From: Kazachstania africana CBS 2517 | Lineage: Eukaryota; Ascomycota; Saccharomycetes; Saccharomycetales; Saccharomycetaceae | Length of the DNA: 64,000 nucleotides | Assembly: GCF_000304475.1 (NCBI RefSeq) | Contig: NC_018942.1 | Span: 124,001-188,000 of the forward strand | Direction of reading: 5' to 3' | In this document: piece by piece, positions 20,395-30,750 of the stretch | How the letters are laid out: each line of letters opens with the position of its first letter | How positions within the stretch are numbered: position 1 is the stretch's first letter | Made by a program: the position numbers and the translations under genes | The notes under the pieces: generated by a model | Told to the model about the DNA's origin: nothing | The model's database searches: none | What the model saw: the letters and a program-made list of their open reading frames with translations, nothing else

Positions 20395-21702
20395 ATGAGT
20401 AGTAGTGAACCTTCCTCTCATTTAGCCAACTATTGGAAGATAATCTATGTTTTTCTAATTGGTAAAAGTGTACAGTATCTGCTGGTGATATCGACACCTC
20501 CTTTCCCGTTCGATACGTCTACTTCATTACTTCTGGATACCCTGGTGACAGATAAGTCTGAGATTAGCAACTTGGCGAATAGATTGGTGTGGAATAAATT
20601 ACTTTCGTGGGATGCCGTATATTTCATTAAAGGTATGATCGATTCTCCAGAATTTGAAAATGAATTTGCATTTTCTTTACTGTGGAAAAAGTTGGTGAAA
20701 ATGTCAACCAATGGAGATAATTTCTATCGCATTTTATACACTGCTGTTTTCTACGAGAATATTTTCCATCTATTGTCATGTTTGGTACTTTATCATTTAA
20801 CGCTGGAGACATTCGGATCTAAAAGAAAGTTTTCGAGGGAAATGGCATTGAAAACTTCTATTTTGTTTGTATTCACAAGTGCAGCCGGTTTCTTACTAAG
20901 CATTTACTCCGAATCATTGTCATGCTTACTTGCATTTACAGGTGTCTGGCTTCGAGAATTGAGTGTTAAGTTCGTTAGTTCTAAACAATTTGACATTCCA
21001 TGGAAATATTGGCCTTTGTATGTCATCGCAACTACGTTATGCTTTACTTTGGCGACTGTAAATAGAACTAATTGCATATTACTGGGACTTTTCTACATTT
21101 TTGATCTTTTCCAACTCATTAAATTACGTCATTACAAGAAGGCATTCTTAATTCCTTTCCTAGCGGGATTTCTCATGTTCTCCTGTATCATTTATCAACA
21201 GTATTACATTCCATTCAGGACATTTTGTCCTCAAAGAGGTGAATGGTGTCATACACAAATTTATGGATTCATTACAAAGGAATCATTATATTCTTTTATT
21301 CAATCAAGATATTGGAACGTTGGATTTTTACGTTACTGGACGATAAGTAACGTACCAAATTTTATTATGGGCTTCCCAAACTTGATAATACTTGTATATT
21401 CGATAATTTATTTCACTAGAGTGTATCCAATTAACAATCTTAAGCCATTATGTTTAATAAGTGGAGGATTTCTCATTATAATGATTTTTTTGGCACATTT
21501 CCAGATTATAAATAGATTAATAACGTTTATCCCACTTCATCTTTGGTACCTTGCCGATCGATTAGTTAAGAAAGGTCAAATCAAAGAGGGCAAGATGATG
21601 AGAGGTGGTGATGATACGATCGTTAAAAGTTACATATATTGGTTGATGATTTGGATACCTGTACAGACGGTGCTGTTTGCATGCTTCTTACCACCTGCAT
21701 GA
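20395..21702 (+). CDS. GPI18: GPI mannosyltransferase II
   Basis: An ER membrane enzyme (PIG-V family, GT76) that adds the second mannose, alpha-1,6, to the glycosylphosphatidylinositol anchor precursor. The 435-residue polytopic protein starts with a membrane segment, then a lumenal loop with SWDAVYFIK (the conserved Trp-Asp region thought to be catalytic), followed by about seven more hydrophobic spans and CPQRGEWCH, a conserved Cys-containing loop. Length matches S. cerevisiae Gpi18 (433). Its place between RCR1 and YRB1/NTH1 corresponds to YBR004C. Confidence 0.9.
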   Translation: MSSSEPSSHLANYWKIIYVFLIGKSVQYLLVISTPPFPFDTSTSLLLDTLVTDKSEISNLANRLVWNKLLSWDAVYFIKGMIDSPEFENEFAFSLLWKKLVKMSTNGDNFYRILYTAVFYENIFHLLSCLVLYHLTLETFGSKRKFSREMALKTSILFVFTSAAGFLLSIYSESLSCLLAFTGVWLRELSVKFVSSKQFDIPWKYWPLYVIATTLCFTLATVNRTNCILLGLFYIFDLFQLIKLRHYKKAFLIPFLAGFLMFSCIIYQQYYIPFRTFCPQRGEWCHTQIYGFITKESLYSFIQSRYWNVGFLRYWTISNVPNFIMGFPNLIILVYSIIYFTRVYPINNLKPLCLISGGFLIIMIFLAHFQIINRLITFIPLHLWYLADRLVKKGQIKEGKMMRGGDDTIVKSYIYWLMIWIPVQTVLFACFLPPA

Positions 21703-21857
21703 ATTAATTTACGATTATATAAAAAAGAATAAATGCTAATTTTGTTGGTTTTCCTTCTTTAGTAGGTATATATCATTATACATGGAATAAATTTATAAAA
21801 TCTTTGATTAGAACAAAAAGAAGTTATCTGTTGTTGTTTTGTTCCAGTTATTTACTT

Positions 21858-22457
21858 TCATTTTTTGTTCAATTCTTGAGCTTTTTCGAATTCTTCTTTG
21901 AATTTATCCGCATTTTCCTTGTTACCGAACCTAATGGCAAAAGTGAAAGCTTCTGGAGCACCTTCAGCGATATCAGCGGTACAACTGTAAACCCATGATC
22001 TATCGGAACCAACATTTGGTTTCAAACTATATTCAGGAGCAATGATATGATTAGCACAGACTTTTAGAGTCTTATCTCTTCTCATCAGTAATCTGACTTT
22101 ACCGGTGGCTTTATTCTTTAAGAATTTAGCATCACCAGTGCCTCTTTCCTTCCATTCCTTGGCGTCAGCATCGAATCTAAATAATTTTGCCCTCACTTTG
22201 AAAAGAACTTCTTCATCTTCTTCTAAAGTTTTGACGTCGACTTTTTCTAAATGAACCACTGGTTCGAAATGAACATCTGGTTCTTCGTCTTCTTCGTCGT
22301 TCTTCTTTGGTTCGTCTTTCTTGGATTCATCGTCAGCTTTGTCTTCCTTCTTAACCTCAGTTTCTGGTTTCTTACCACCGAACATGGAGAAAACGGCAGA
22401 AGAAGGTGGCTTTGGAGCAGAAGAAGATTCTTCTTGTTTGGTAACTGGTTCAGACAT
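21858..22457 (-). CDS. YRB1: Ran-binding protein 1 homologue
   Basis: Yrb1 binds Gsp1-GTP (Ran) and with RanGAP releases it from karyopherins at the cytoplasmic side of nuclear pores. The 199-residue protein has a charged Lys/Glu-rich N-terminal part and a Ran-binding domain from about residue 65 to the end. Family features include [47 protein letters not shown] and [20 protein letters not shown]. cerevisiae Yrb1 is 201 residues (YDR002W), next to NTH1 as here. Codon use is moderately biased. Confidence 0.96.
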   Translation of the reverse strand: MSEPVTKQEESSSAPKPPSSAVFSMFGGKKPETEVKKEDKADDESKKDEPKKNDEEDEEPDVHFEPVVHLEKVDVKTLEEDEEVLFKVRAKLFRFDADAKEWKERGTGDAKFLKNKATGKVRLLMRRDKTLKVCANHIIAPEYSLKPNVGSDRSWVYSCTADIAEGAPEAFTFAIRFGNKENADKFKEEFEKAQELNKK

Positions 22458-23046
22458 AGCGAAGTGTGTGATAGGGGTATGCTTGCTGCGTTGTAAGTGT
22501 ACTGTTTACTCTCTCTCTCTCTCTCTTTATCCAAGCTATTGAAAATTTTTCTAATCTTAAGAGGAATTCCTCCAGTATGTCAAAATTTTGGATCCACGAA
22601 ATTCATCATCATTGTATACGTCAATCACTGTATACGATTTTTTGCAAAATTTTATAAAATCATTATCGACGGAAGAAACTTTCATTTTTCTCCAAAAAAA
22701 AAAACCGCCGAGGAAAAAATCTTCCGCCCCTTAAAATTTCAACCTGATGGCGAAAGGTCGGGTAACGAGTGTATTGCACAAAAAGAAATTACATCTTCTC
22801 TTGCACAGAGGAAAGGAGGACCCGTATTTCTTATATAAGAACTCTATTTTTGGATTGTATATTATGGAGCTTCTGTAAAGTATTTAGCCCGCCCATCTCT
22901 CAGGTATACTTATTTACTCGCAGGTAGTTCCACATTTTCAAAGTTTTTAACTGGCTTCTCTGTTGATATCTTATTCAGAGAAGTATTAAAACACCAAGAA
23001 GAGTTACTATTTTACAAAGCAAAATATTATCACTTGCAGTTTAAAC
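22458..23046. promoter_or_regulatory. Divergent YRB1-NTH1 promoter with STRE
   Basis: 589 bases. A stress response element core CCCCT is at 22727-22731, about 316 bases upstream of the NTH1 ATG; neutral trehalase genes are known to be stress-induced through Msn2/4. A short TC dinucleotide run is at about 22508-22525 near YRB1. Confidence 0.45.
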
Positions 23047-25359
23047 ATGGCTGATCCTATGTCTCCTATTAGCCCTCTGGCTAATAGCACTCCTAACTTC
23101 GTCACAAACAGTATCCAGCAACAGCAAACCGTCCCACCATCAAGAAGACATCATAGAAGAATGTCCTCTTTAAATGAATTTAATGATCCTTTCTCAAATG
23201 CTGAAATTTATTATGGACCTGCTACTGATCCAAGGAAAGTTAGTACAAAGAAGAAATTTAATAGAACAAGAACAATGAGTGTTTTCAATAAAGTTTCAGA
23301 TTATAAAAGTAATATCCCCAAGGATCATCATTTAAAGAGACGTGGTTCAGAGGATGATACACTATTAGCAAGTCAAGGTAATCGTAGATTTTTCATCGAT
23401 GATGTGGATAAGACGTTGGAAGAATTATTGGCAAATGAAGATACCGATAGAAATTATCAAATTACCATTGAAGATACAGGTCCAAAAGTCTTAAAAATTG
23501 GTACTGCAAATTCTCATGGTTATAATCATGTCAATATTAGAGGTACTTATATGCTTTCAAATCTTCTACAAGAATTAACCATTGCTAAAAGTTTTGGAAG
23601 ACATCAAATTTATTTAGATGAAGCACGTATTAATGAAAATCCAGTTAATAGATTATCAAGATTAATTACAAATCAATTTTGGAATAATTTAACAAGAAGA
23701 ATTGATTTAAATAATATAGGTGAAATTGCAATGGATACTAAAATTGATACCCCTGAAGCCAAAAATCCAAGAGTTTATGTCCCTTATAACTGTCCAGATC
23801 AATACGAATTTTATATTCAAGCTTCACAAATGAATCCATCATTAAAATTAGAAGTCGAATATTTGCCAAAAAATATTACACCAGAATACGTTAAATCTTT
23901 AAACAGAACTCCAGGTTTATTAGCATTAGCAATGGAAGAACATGTTAACCCATCTACTGGTGAAAAATCATTAATCGGTTATCCATACGCAGTACCTGGC
24001 GGAAGATTTAATGAATTATATGGTTGGGATTCTTACATGATGGCATTAGGTCTATTAGAAAGTAACAAAATTGATGTAGCAAAGGGAATGGTAGAACATT
24101 TCATTTTTGAAATTGAACATTATGGCAAAATTTTAAATGCAAATAGAAGTTACTATCTTTGTAGATCTCAACCACCTTTCTTAACAGATATGGCCCATAT
24201 TGTCTTTAGTAGAATTGGTGGTAATAATAATCCAAATGCTATAAATTTTTTGAAAAGAGCATTTAAAGCCGCTATCAAAGAATATAAAACCGTTTGGTGT
24301 GCATCTCCAAGATATGATCCTGAAACTGGATTTTCCTGTTATCATCCAGATGGTATTGGTATTCCACCTGAAACTGAACCTGATCATTTTGATACCATTT
24401 TATTACCTTACACTAAAAAATATAACGTTTCATTTGAAGAATTCAGACGCATGTATAACGAAAAGGAAGTTGATGAACCTGAATTGGATGAATTCTTCTT
24501 ACATGATCGTGGTGTTAGAGAATCTGGTCATGACACCACTTATAGATTTGAGGGTGTGTGCGCTTATCTTGGTACTATTGATCTAAATGCTTTACTTTAT
24601 AAATATGAAGTCGATATTGCCAATTTCATTGAAAAATATTGTAAAGGTAAATATGAAGATCCTGAAGATGGTACAATGTCTACCACGGAAGATTGGAAAA
24701 ACTTAGCTGAGAAGAGAAAAGAAAATATCACCAAGTATATGTGGGATGAAGAATCAGGCTTCTTTTTCGATTATAACGTTAAAGCTAAAGAAAGAACATC
24801 TTACGAATCAGCAACCACTTTTTGGACTTTATGGGCTGGTCTAGCTACACCAGAACAAGCAAAAATTATGGTGGACAAAGCGTTACCCAAATTAGAATCT
24901 TTAGGTGGTCTTGTTGCATGTACAGAACGTTCCAGAGGACCAATTTCTATCAATAGACCATATAGACAATGGGATTATCCATTTGGTTGGGCACCTCATC
25001 AAATACTTGCATGGGAAGGTCTCTGTGATTATGGTTATACTGCAACTGCAACAAGATTATCTTATAGATGGCTTTATATGATGACAAAGGCTTTTGTAGA
25101 TTATAATGGTATCGTTGTAGAAAAATACGATGTTACAAGAGGCACAGATCCGCATCGTGTAGAGGCCGAATATGGTAATCAAGGTGCAGATTTTAAAGGT
25201 GTTGCTAAAGAAGGTTTTGGTTGGGTCAATTCTAGCTATTTATTAGGACTAAAATTTATGAATAGTCATGCAAGAAGAGCTCTAGGTGCATGTATTCCAC
25301 CTGGTCCATTTTTCAAGAGCTTGAAAGCAGAGGAAAAGAAACTATACGGTTTGTCTTGA
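23047..25359 (+). CDS. NTH1: Neutral trehalase
   Basis: It hydrolyses cytosolic trehalose to two glucose during recovery from stress and at start of growth (GH37). The 770-residue protein has the family signatures PGGRFNELYGWDSY (residues 317-330) and QWDYPFGW (641-648). The N-terminal regulatory region carries PKA-type sites RRMS (Ser40), RTRTMS (Ser78) and RRGS (Ser101), known in yeast to recruit 14-3-3 proteins, and the calcium-binding segment DTDRNYQITIED (132-143). Length is close to the 751 of S. cerevisiae Nth1. Neighbour YRB1 points to the NTH1 (YDR001C) rather than the NTH2 track, though in this species it may be the only copy. Confidence 0.95.
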   Translation: MADPMSPISPLANSTPNFVTNSIQQQQTVPPSRRHHRRMSSLNEFNDPFSNAEIYYGPATDPRKVSTKKKFNRTRTMSVFNKVSDYKSNIPKDHHLKRRGSEDDTLLASQGNRRFFIDDVDKTLEELLANEDTDRNYQITIEDTGPKVLKIGTANSHGYNHVNIRGTYMLSNLLQELTIAKSFGRHQIYLDEARINENPVNRLSRLITNQFWNNLTRRIDLNNIGEIAMDTKIDTPEAKNPRVYVPYNCPDQYEFYIQASQMNPSLKLEVEYLPKNITPEYVKSLNRTPGLLALAMEEHVNPSTGEKSLIGYPYAVPGGRFNELYGWDSYMMALGLLESNKIDVAKGMVEHFIFEIEHYGKILNANRSYYLCRSQPPFLTDMAHIVFSRIGGNNNPNAINFLKRAFKAAIKEYKTVWCASPRYDPETGFSCYHPDGIGIPPETEPDHFDTILLPYTKKYNVSFEEFRRMYNEKEVDEPELDEFFLHDRGVRESGHDTTYRFEGVCAYLGTIDLNALLYKYEVDIANFIEKYCKGKYEDPEDGTMSTTEDWKNLAEKRKENITKYMWDEESGFFFDYNVKAKERTSYESATTFWTLWAGLATPEQAKIMVDKALPKLESLGGLVACTERSRGPISINRPYRQWDYPFGWAPHQILAWEGLCDYGYTATATRLSYRWLYMMTKAFVDYNGIVVEKYDVTRGTDPHRVEAEYGNQGADFKGVAKEGFGWVNSSYLLGLKFMNSHARRALGACIPPGPFFKSLKAEEKKLYGLS

Positions 25360-25653
25360 TGGTATTAATTTTCTTTTCACCTCTGGCTTATCTATATAAA
25401 TTGTACATAAATAAAATTCAATCATTGGGACGGTTTAGTTAAAGAAATAAAACAAATATCAAACATACATGCTAGAATTAGAATTAAAATTAAAATATAT
25501 GTATGAAAAAAAAAAAATTACTATTAATTTGATTTTTTTTAAAAATTTCGTTCTTTTAAATGAATAAAATACCCTATATTACAATACCCGTTATATAAAA
25601 AACCCTACATTATTATCAAATTATATTGTTTTATTTACAATTCATTACTAACT

Positions 25654-26049
25654 TTAAGCTTGGGTGGAAGAAGAATATTTAGTGACAGCTCTGGTACCTT
25701 CAGAAACAGCGTGCTTAGCTAATTCACCTGGTAAGATTAATCTAACGGCGGTTTGAATTTCTCTAGCAGAGATAGTAGATTTCTTGTTGTAAGCAGCTAA
25801 TTTGGAGGCTTCAGTAGCAATTCTTTCAAAGATATCGTTAACAAAAGAGTTTAAGATAGACATGGACTTTTGTGAAATACCGGTATCTGGATGAGTTTGC
25901 TTTAAAACTTTGTAGATGTATGAAGAGTAAGTTTCCTTTCTAGCCTTAGTTCTCTTCTTACCTTCGACACCAGTAGCGGTCTTCTTGGCGGCTGGTTTCT
26001 TTTCAGCAGGGGCTTTGGAAGCAGGTTTCTTTTCAGCTTTGGCAGACAT
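25654..26049 (-). CDS. HTB2: Histone H2B
   Basis: Core histone H2B, 131 residues. The Lys/Ala-rich tail is followed by [23 protein letters not shown] and the histone fold. The C-terminal helix contains AVTKYSS with the ubiquitination lysine (K123 equivalent), ending SSTQA. It is divergent from H2A through a 674-bp promoter. Its place beside NTH1 across the ancestral centromere region fits YBL002W (HTB2). Codon use is highly biased. Confidence 0.98.
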   Translation of the reverse strand: MSAKAEKKPASKAPAEKKPAAKKTATGVEGKKRTKARKETYSSYIYKVLKQTHPDTGISQKSMSILNSFVNDIFERIATEASKLAAYNKKSTISAREIQTAVRLILPGELAKHAVSEGTRAVTKYSSSTQA

Positions 26050-26723
26050 TGTTATTGTTGGTTTATTGTGTTTGTATTGATTATACCTTAAAAACTAACT
26101 GAAGCTTAAGAGTAAAAAGCGTAGTAAACACAATTCAAAGTTTCCATGATTCAGGTTTCTCATTCTCATTTATATACTTTGATTAAAGAATTTCTCATTC
26201 TCATTTCTGAGTAACAAACAAAACAAACCACCACTAAACCTTTTCTTGCCATACCCATTGAAGCCCACCACTAACAAATTACTACTGTTCCCTCTCAGCG
26301 AAACTGTCAGCACGGGTGACGCGAAACTTTCAGCACGAAACCCCGGGGGAGCAACGAGATTCTCAGCGGCGAAAACCGCGCGCGCCTTCTGAAAATTTCG
26401 CAGTGCGGTGGTTTTTTTTTGTTCTTTTTGCCCCCGTTCCAGGAATTTCATACTGTTCTCGGAATGGCGTGAAACTGCGAGAATAAAGGAGGGGCCCACA
26501 CTGCGAAATTTTCGAGTCTTGTGATGCGAAAAGATTAAAAGTGGGAAACGCGGTGTAGTTTATGGCTGATTAAAGAGGGCAGTTATGTTGTCGAGAGGAA
26601 GTGGGAAAGAGTATATAAGGTAAGGAAAGAATTGATGTTTGAAGTAGTAAATTGTGTGTCTTGTTGTCTTAAAGTTTGAAGTAGTAAAAACAACTCATAC
26701 AAATAACAAATACACAATAAAAA
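26050..26723. promoter_or_regulatory. Divergent H2B-H2A promoter
   Basis: TATA boxes: TATATAAA on the minus strand at about 26169-26176 for H2B and TATATAAG at 26612-26619 for H2A. Between them GCGAAA/TTTCGC motifs recur (about 26297, 26321, 26363, 26396, 26503 and 26524). The 16-mer at 26389-26404 is identical to one in the H3-H4 promoter. This is the expected arrangement of histone cell-cycle activating elements. Confidence 0.7.
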
Positions 26724-27122
26724 ATGTCCGGTGGTAAAGGTGGTAAAGCTGGTTCAGCTGCTAAAGCTTCTCAATCTAGATCTGCTAAGGCTGGTTTAAC
26801 TTTCCCAGTCGGTAGAGTTCACAGATTATTAAGAAGAGGTAACTACGCCCAAAGAATTGGTTCTGGTGCTCCAGTCTACTTAACTGCTGTCTTAGAATAT
26901 TTAGCCGCTGAAATTTTAGAATTGGCTGGTAACGCTGCTAGAGATAACAAGAAGACTAGAATTATCCCAAGACATTTACAATTAGCCATCAGAAATGATG
27001 ACGAATTAAACAAATTGTTAGGTAACGTCACTATTGCTCAAGGTGGTGTCTTACCAAACATTCACCAAAACTTATTACCAAAGAAATCTGCTAAACCAGG
27101 TAAAGCATCTCAAGAATTATAA
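26724..27122 (+). CDS. HTA2: Histone H2A
   Basis: Core histone H2A, 132 residues. It has the N-terminal SGGKGGKAG tail, [20 protein letters not shown], the acidic-patch region, the docking segment [21 protein letters not shown] and the C-terminal SQEL motif, whose Ser is phosphorylated after DNA damage (the yeast H2A carries the H2AX-type site). It is paired with H2B. Codon use is highly biased. Symbol by synteny (YBL003C). Confidence 0.98.
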   Translation: MSGGKGGKAGSAAKASQSRSAKAGLTFPVGRVHRLLRRGNYAQRIGSGAPVYLTAVLEYLAAEILELAGNAARDNKKTRIIPRHLQLAIRNDDELNKLLGNVTIAQGGVLPNIHQNLLPKKSAKPGKASQEL

Positions 27123-28090
27123 AGAAAAGAATAAAATCTTTCTATTTGGTAATATATAAGGGTTGAGAAAAAAATAATGGGTAAAATATTTATATAACAG
27201 CAATTGTCTATATAGTATCTTGAATCAGCAAACACGGCGCTGTTTTGCGGTTCAATTATGTGTAATATTAGTTTATAACTTTTAATATTTCAGCTTTATG
27301 ATATTTCTTCTTTTGTACTATTTTGAACGAAATCATTACGCCTTGATCATTTGAATTCTTCTTTGTTTACATAATATTGGTAAAATTAATATTTTGTTCA
27401 AAAAAGGATGAATTACCACCAGTGAGCAAAGAATTTATAAAAAATAAACATTTATAAAATATCATAACATTCTCTCACAGTCATGAAAATCTACTTTACT
27501 GCACAGTAGAGTGAGTTATCCTATCTTTCAAAACCACAATAGCGTGGGTTATATAATCCAAAACATAGCTCTCTCGACTGTTACTTATTACTTTGCGTCT
27601 GTTATGCGTCATCAAGGTACGGCACAATATAACGCTTTTACAAGCTAAGTGCTTGCAATCTATATTTTAATCATATATACTACTAAATATAGCTACCCAA
27701 TTTTCTGGTAATGTAATTAGTACTGTGAGAACAGAATCTTGCCACAATTGAATAATCATTAGTCTTTCTTGCACGAGCGAGTTCCAGAGTGTTACATCTC
27801 ATACACAAATCAAGTATAAGAATCAATCACTAAAATGAAGAACATCCGGGATTGATAACTCATCTGCTCTTTATTGGAACATCATGCCTACTCTGACCAA
27901 TTATATGTTATTTTGACATTCAATCACATTGCCCGAAACTTTAACTCATAAAAAAAAACTATTCTTAAGATGGCTTACTTACCCCTACGATATGTGAAAA
28001 AGATAAAATATCCAGCGAAGAATGAACATCTGATTTATTCTAAACCTGAATCTCAATTAGACAAATACAATTACTAACAAAATACTCACC
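27123..28090. other. H2A-ATP16 intergenic region
   Basis: 968 A/T-rich bases with the H2A 3' end at the left and the ATP16 promoter at the right. I looked for tRNA boxes and for a point-centromere pattern and found neither. No gene is supported, although ancestral neighbours (NHP10, MCD1) would be expected near here. Confidence 0.45.
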
Positions 28091-28567
28091 ATGTTTCGTA
28101 CTACAGCCCTCAAGAATATAATCAGATCAGGCGTCATCGCTAAGCGTATGTACGCAGAGGCTGCTGCCATCGGTACGCTGAAATTGCATTTCGCTTTGCC
28201 CCATGAAACACTCTATTACGGTTCAAATGTAACTCAAGTTAATGTTCCTGGTAAATCTGGCAAATTTGGTGTTCTAGCTAATCATGTTCCTACGATCGAA
28301 CAATTGTCACCAGGTATAGTGGAGATTATTGAAGAAAGTTCGAAATCCAAGAAATATTATATTTCTGGTGGCTTTGCGTCAGTCCAACCAGATTCCTTAC
28401 TATGTGTAACAGCAGTTGAAGCGTTTCCACTAGAGCAGTTCTCTCCAGATAAAGTAAAAACATTACTCTCTGAGGCAAGGAATAAAGTGACCTCGTCCGA
28501 TGGAAAGGTAGCTGCCGAGAATAAGATAAAGGTAAGTATTCTAGAAGAGTTAGAGTCACTACTATAG
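28091..28567 (+). CDS. ATP16: F1-ATP synthase delta subunit, mitochondrial
   Basis: Central-stalk delta subunit (bacterial epsilon homologue) of mitochondrial ATP synthase, which holds gamma to the c-ring. The 158-residue protein starts with a basic mitochondrial presequence (about 20 residues, ending near AKRMYAEAA). The beta-sandwich domain has LPHETLYYGSNVTQVNVPGKSG and FGVLANHVPTIEQLSPGIVEI, followed by the C-terminal helical hairpin. Length matches S. cerevisiae Atp16 (160, YDL004W). Its partner ATP3 is also in this window. Confidence 0.95.
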   Translation: MFRTTALKNIIRSGVIAKRMYAEAAAIGTLKLHFALPHETLYYGSNVTQVNVPGKSGKFGVLANHVPTIEQLSPGIVEIIEESSKSKKYYISGGFASVQPDSLLCVTAVEAFPLEQFSPDKVKTLLSEARNKVTSSDGKVAAENKIKVSILEELESLL

Positions 28568-29438
28568 AGTCAAGCAGATGGAGAAAATGGTTTATAGTAA
28601 GTGAAAATATTCCTGTAAGATAAAAGAAAAATGCATTGCTGTTATCGACGTAATAAGAAATAAAAGTAAAAGCTCAATAAACTCAAGCACATAGCTGAAG
28701 CTTCTCCTTTGGAACCATATTAAAATTAAATAATACATCAGATAAGCTCAAGATAGCGCTGATTATTCCTTTCATTTCGCGTTCTCAATGATTGCTTAAA
28801 TAGTAATCTTACACTAGTTCTCATATAACACTTATACAACCCTCTTTGAAACTTCTAATATAATTCAGTTGAAGTAGGAATGAACAGAGAGTGATGCGAA
28901 TTTATATTAAAGCCATGCACAAAACATTTAAATTCTAGGCTTCAAAAATCAAAAAAATAACGACAACTGCAGGACTCGAACCTGCGCGGGCAGAGCCCAA
29001 AAGATTTCTAATCTTTCGCCTTAACCACTCGGCCAAGTTGCCTCAATTAATAATTTTTAAAAAAACCCGAGACATCTATATAAATTATCTATTATAGAAC
29101 ACCCTCCCTTTTCCCTTCAATTCAATTAACTTTATTTGTTATATAGCTATGTATTATATTGATTTCTATGTGAAGATCTTCATCGAGATAATAAATTGAG
29201 ACGTAACGCTGAGTAGGTAATTTCACGATTACATACAGTTAGACGCCTACTTGGATTAAGACAAAAGGGCTCGTAGACATAAATTTTGCTATAAACAGTA
29301 TAAATTCATCATTTTTTTTTTTTTTCAATTACGTCGCTCAAAATTAATAAATATAATCTTGGTATATTGTATAAAAGTTTCCTCGATGGGTCATATATCT
29401 GTTCGTATATAAAAGATCATTTCATTTATGAAAGACTT
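28568..29438. other. ATP16-GAL7 intergenic region with tRNA-Ser
   Basis: 871 bases between convergent genes, holding tRNA-Ser at 28961-29042. I saw no LTR of the families found elsewhere in this window near this tRNA. A T-run lies at about 29313-29325. No gene is seen. Confidence 0.5.
28961..29042 (-). tRNA. tRNA-Ser(AGA)
   Basis: An 82-base class II tRNA with a long variable arm, anticodon AGA in loop ttagaaa, acceptor stem GGCAACT paired with AGTTGTC, discriminator G, A box tggccgagtgg and B box ggttcgagtcc. It is nearly identical to S. cerevisiae tRNA-Ser(AGA). No intron. Confidence 0.96.
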
Positions 29439-30539
29439 TCAAAGATTTTCAGTGTAGTGAGTGTTACCATCTAAGTTTCTTAATCTTTCAGCGGCTTGTT
29501 CGGCCGTTAAATCTCTTTGAGGTTCACCTAATAATTCAAAACCGACTAAAAACTTTCTAACAGTAGCAGATCTCAATAATGGTGGGTAGAAATGTAAATG
29601 TAACCAACTTCTGTCTAATTCTTCTTGGGTAGCATTTAGCGGTGCTTGGTGAATACCCATAGAATATGGGAAACTTGTTTGGAATAAGTTATCATATTTG
29701 GTGGTTAAAACCTTGATAATTTGAGCCAAATCTTGCTTCTCACTGTCTGTTAACTTGACAATGGACGGAATCTTCTTCTTTGAAACAACCATGGTTTCAA
29801 ATGGCCAGACAGCCCAATATGGAACGACGACCAAAAATGTATCATTTTCAAAAACGATTCTAGACTTTTCTTGCATTTCTAGAGCAACATAATCGCCTAA
29901 TAAATCAGCATTATGTTCATGCTTATATTTGTCAAAAGATTTGAATTCTTTAGCAACTTCATTTGGAACACTTTCCAAGCACCAAGCTTGACCGTGAGGA
30001 TGTAAATTTGAACAACCCATAGCTGTACCTTTATTTTCAAAAATTTGTAGGTATTTGTAAGGTTTCTTTTCTTCAACTGCTTCTTTAGCCAATTGGTTAT
30101 ATAAAGTTTGCCAAGTGCTAACAACCTTGACAATATCCTGCTGTTTCATTAATGGTAAAGTCAAATTGTGCTTAGGACTGAAACAGATAACAAAACAATT
30201 ACCTCTAACGGATTCTGTTTGGAATAATCTGTTCTTTAATGTATCTTTGGTTTTGTCATTAGCTGGCAAAGATGGTTGAACTGTCTTGACAGCAGGGTAG
30301 TCATTTTGGAAGAAGAAGGTAGATTCGTAGTTTGGAGTACTGTTACCTGTAGCTCTTTCATTACCGGGACATAAGTAACACTTTGGATCGTATTCTGGCG
30401 CATCAGACTTACTTGGAGTTTCTTGTTGACCTAACCAAGGTCTCTTAGCTCTGTGTGGAGAAACGAGGACCCAGGAGTCAGTTAATGGGTTGTAACGTCT
30501 GTGGGAATGGTCGGAAAAATCAAAATGTTCAACTGTCAT
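29439..30539 (-). CDS. GAL7: Galactose-1-phosphate uridylyltransferase
   Basis: Second enzyme of the Leloir pathway: it swaps UMP from UDP-glucose to galactose-1-phosphate. The 366-residue protein has the active-site HPH triad at residues 180-182 (NLHPHGQAW) with the nucleophilic second His, the zinc-type pair CYLC at 54-57, and the N-terminal RRYNPLTDSWVLVSPHR family motif. Length equals S. cerevisiae Gal7 (366). It is divergent from GAL1; normally GAL10 stands between them. Two consensus Gal4 sites (30699-30715 and 30734-30750) lie 160-210 bases upstream of its ATG, with TATATAAA at about 30629-30636. Confidence 0.97.
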   Translation of the reverse strand: MTVEHFDFSDHSHRRYNPLTDSWVLVSPHRAKRPWLGQQETPSKSDAPEYDPKCYLCPGNERATGNSTPNYESTFFFQNDYPAVKTVQPSLPANDKTKDTLKNRLFQTESVRGNCFVICFSPKHNLTLPLMKQQDIVKVVSTWQTLYNQLAKEAVEEKKPYKYLQIFENKGTAMGCSNLHPHGQAWCLESVPNEVAKEFKSFDKYKHEHNADLLGDYVALEMQEKSRIVFENDTFLVVVPYWAVWPFETMVVSKKKIPSIVKLTDSEKQDLAQIIKVLTTKYDNLFQTSFPYSMGIHQAPLNATQEELDRSWLHLHFYPPLLRSATVRKFLVGFELLGEPQRDLTAEQAAERLRNLDGNTHYTENL

Positions 30540-30628
30540 TTTAGTAAGTGGTATATTACTGGTGTTTTTACATAAGTTAAATAGAAACTAAAATGAATCA
30601 AGACATAGTTTGTAGCAAAGATCCTAGG

Positions 30629-30636
30629 TTTATATA
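30629..30636 (-). promoter_or_regulatory. TATA box of GAL7
   Basis: TATATAAA on the minus strand about 90 bases upstream of the GAL7 ATG and 63 bases from the nearer Gal4 site. Confidence 0.5.
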
Positions 30637-30698
30637 TTTCTTGAACATGTTGATATCATGGATTTATTTTACCTTCCGCAAAATATGAATTTTATATT

Positions 30699-30715
30699 CG
30701 GAGCGAAGCTTTCCG
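30699..30715. promoter_or_regulatory. Gal4 binding site 1
   Basis: CGG-N11-CCG (cggagcgaagctttccg), an exact match to the Gal4 consensus spacing, upstream of GAL7. Confidence 0.8.
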
Positions 30716-30733
30716 CATAGTGAACGTTGGGCT

Positions 30734-30750
30734 CGGAATATAGTAGGCCG
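30734..30750. promoter_or_regulatory. Gal4 binding site 2
   Basis: CGG-N11-CCG (cggaatatagtaggccg), an exact match to the Gal4 consensus, 18 bases from site 1. Close pairs are known to bind Gal4 cooperatively. Confidence 0.8.

Noticed and set aside
27900..27970. Centromere-like CCGAAA followed by an A-run between HTA2 and ATP16
   Set aside because: The 80 bases to the left are not above 90 percent A/T and there is no CDEI element at the right distance, so it does not meet the point-centromere pattern.
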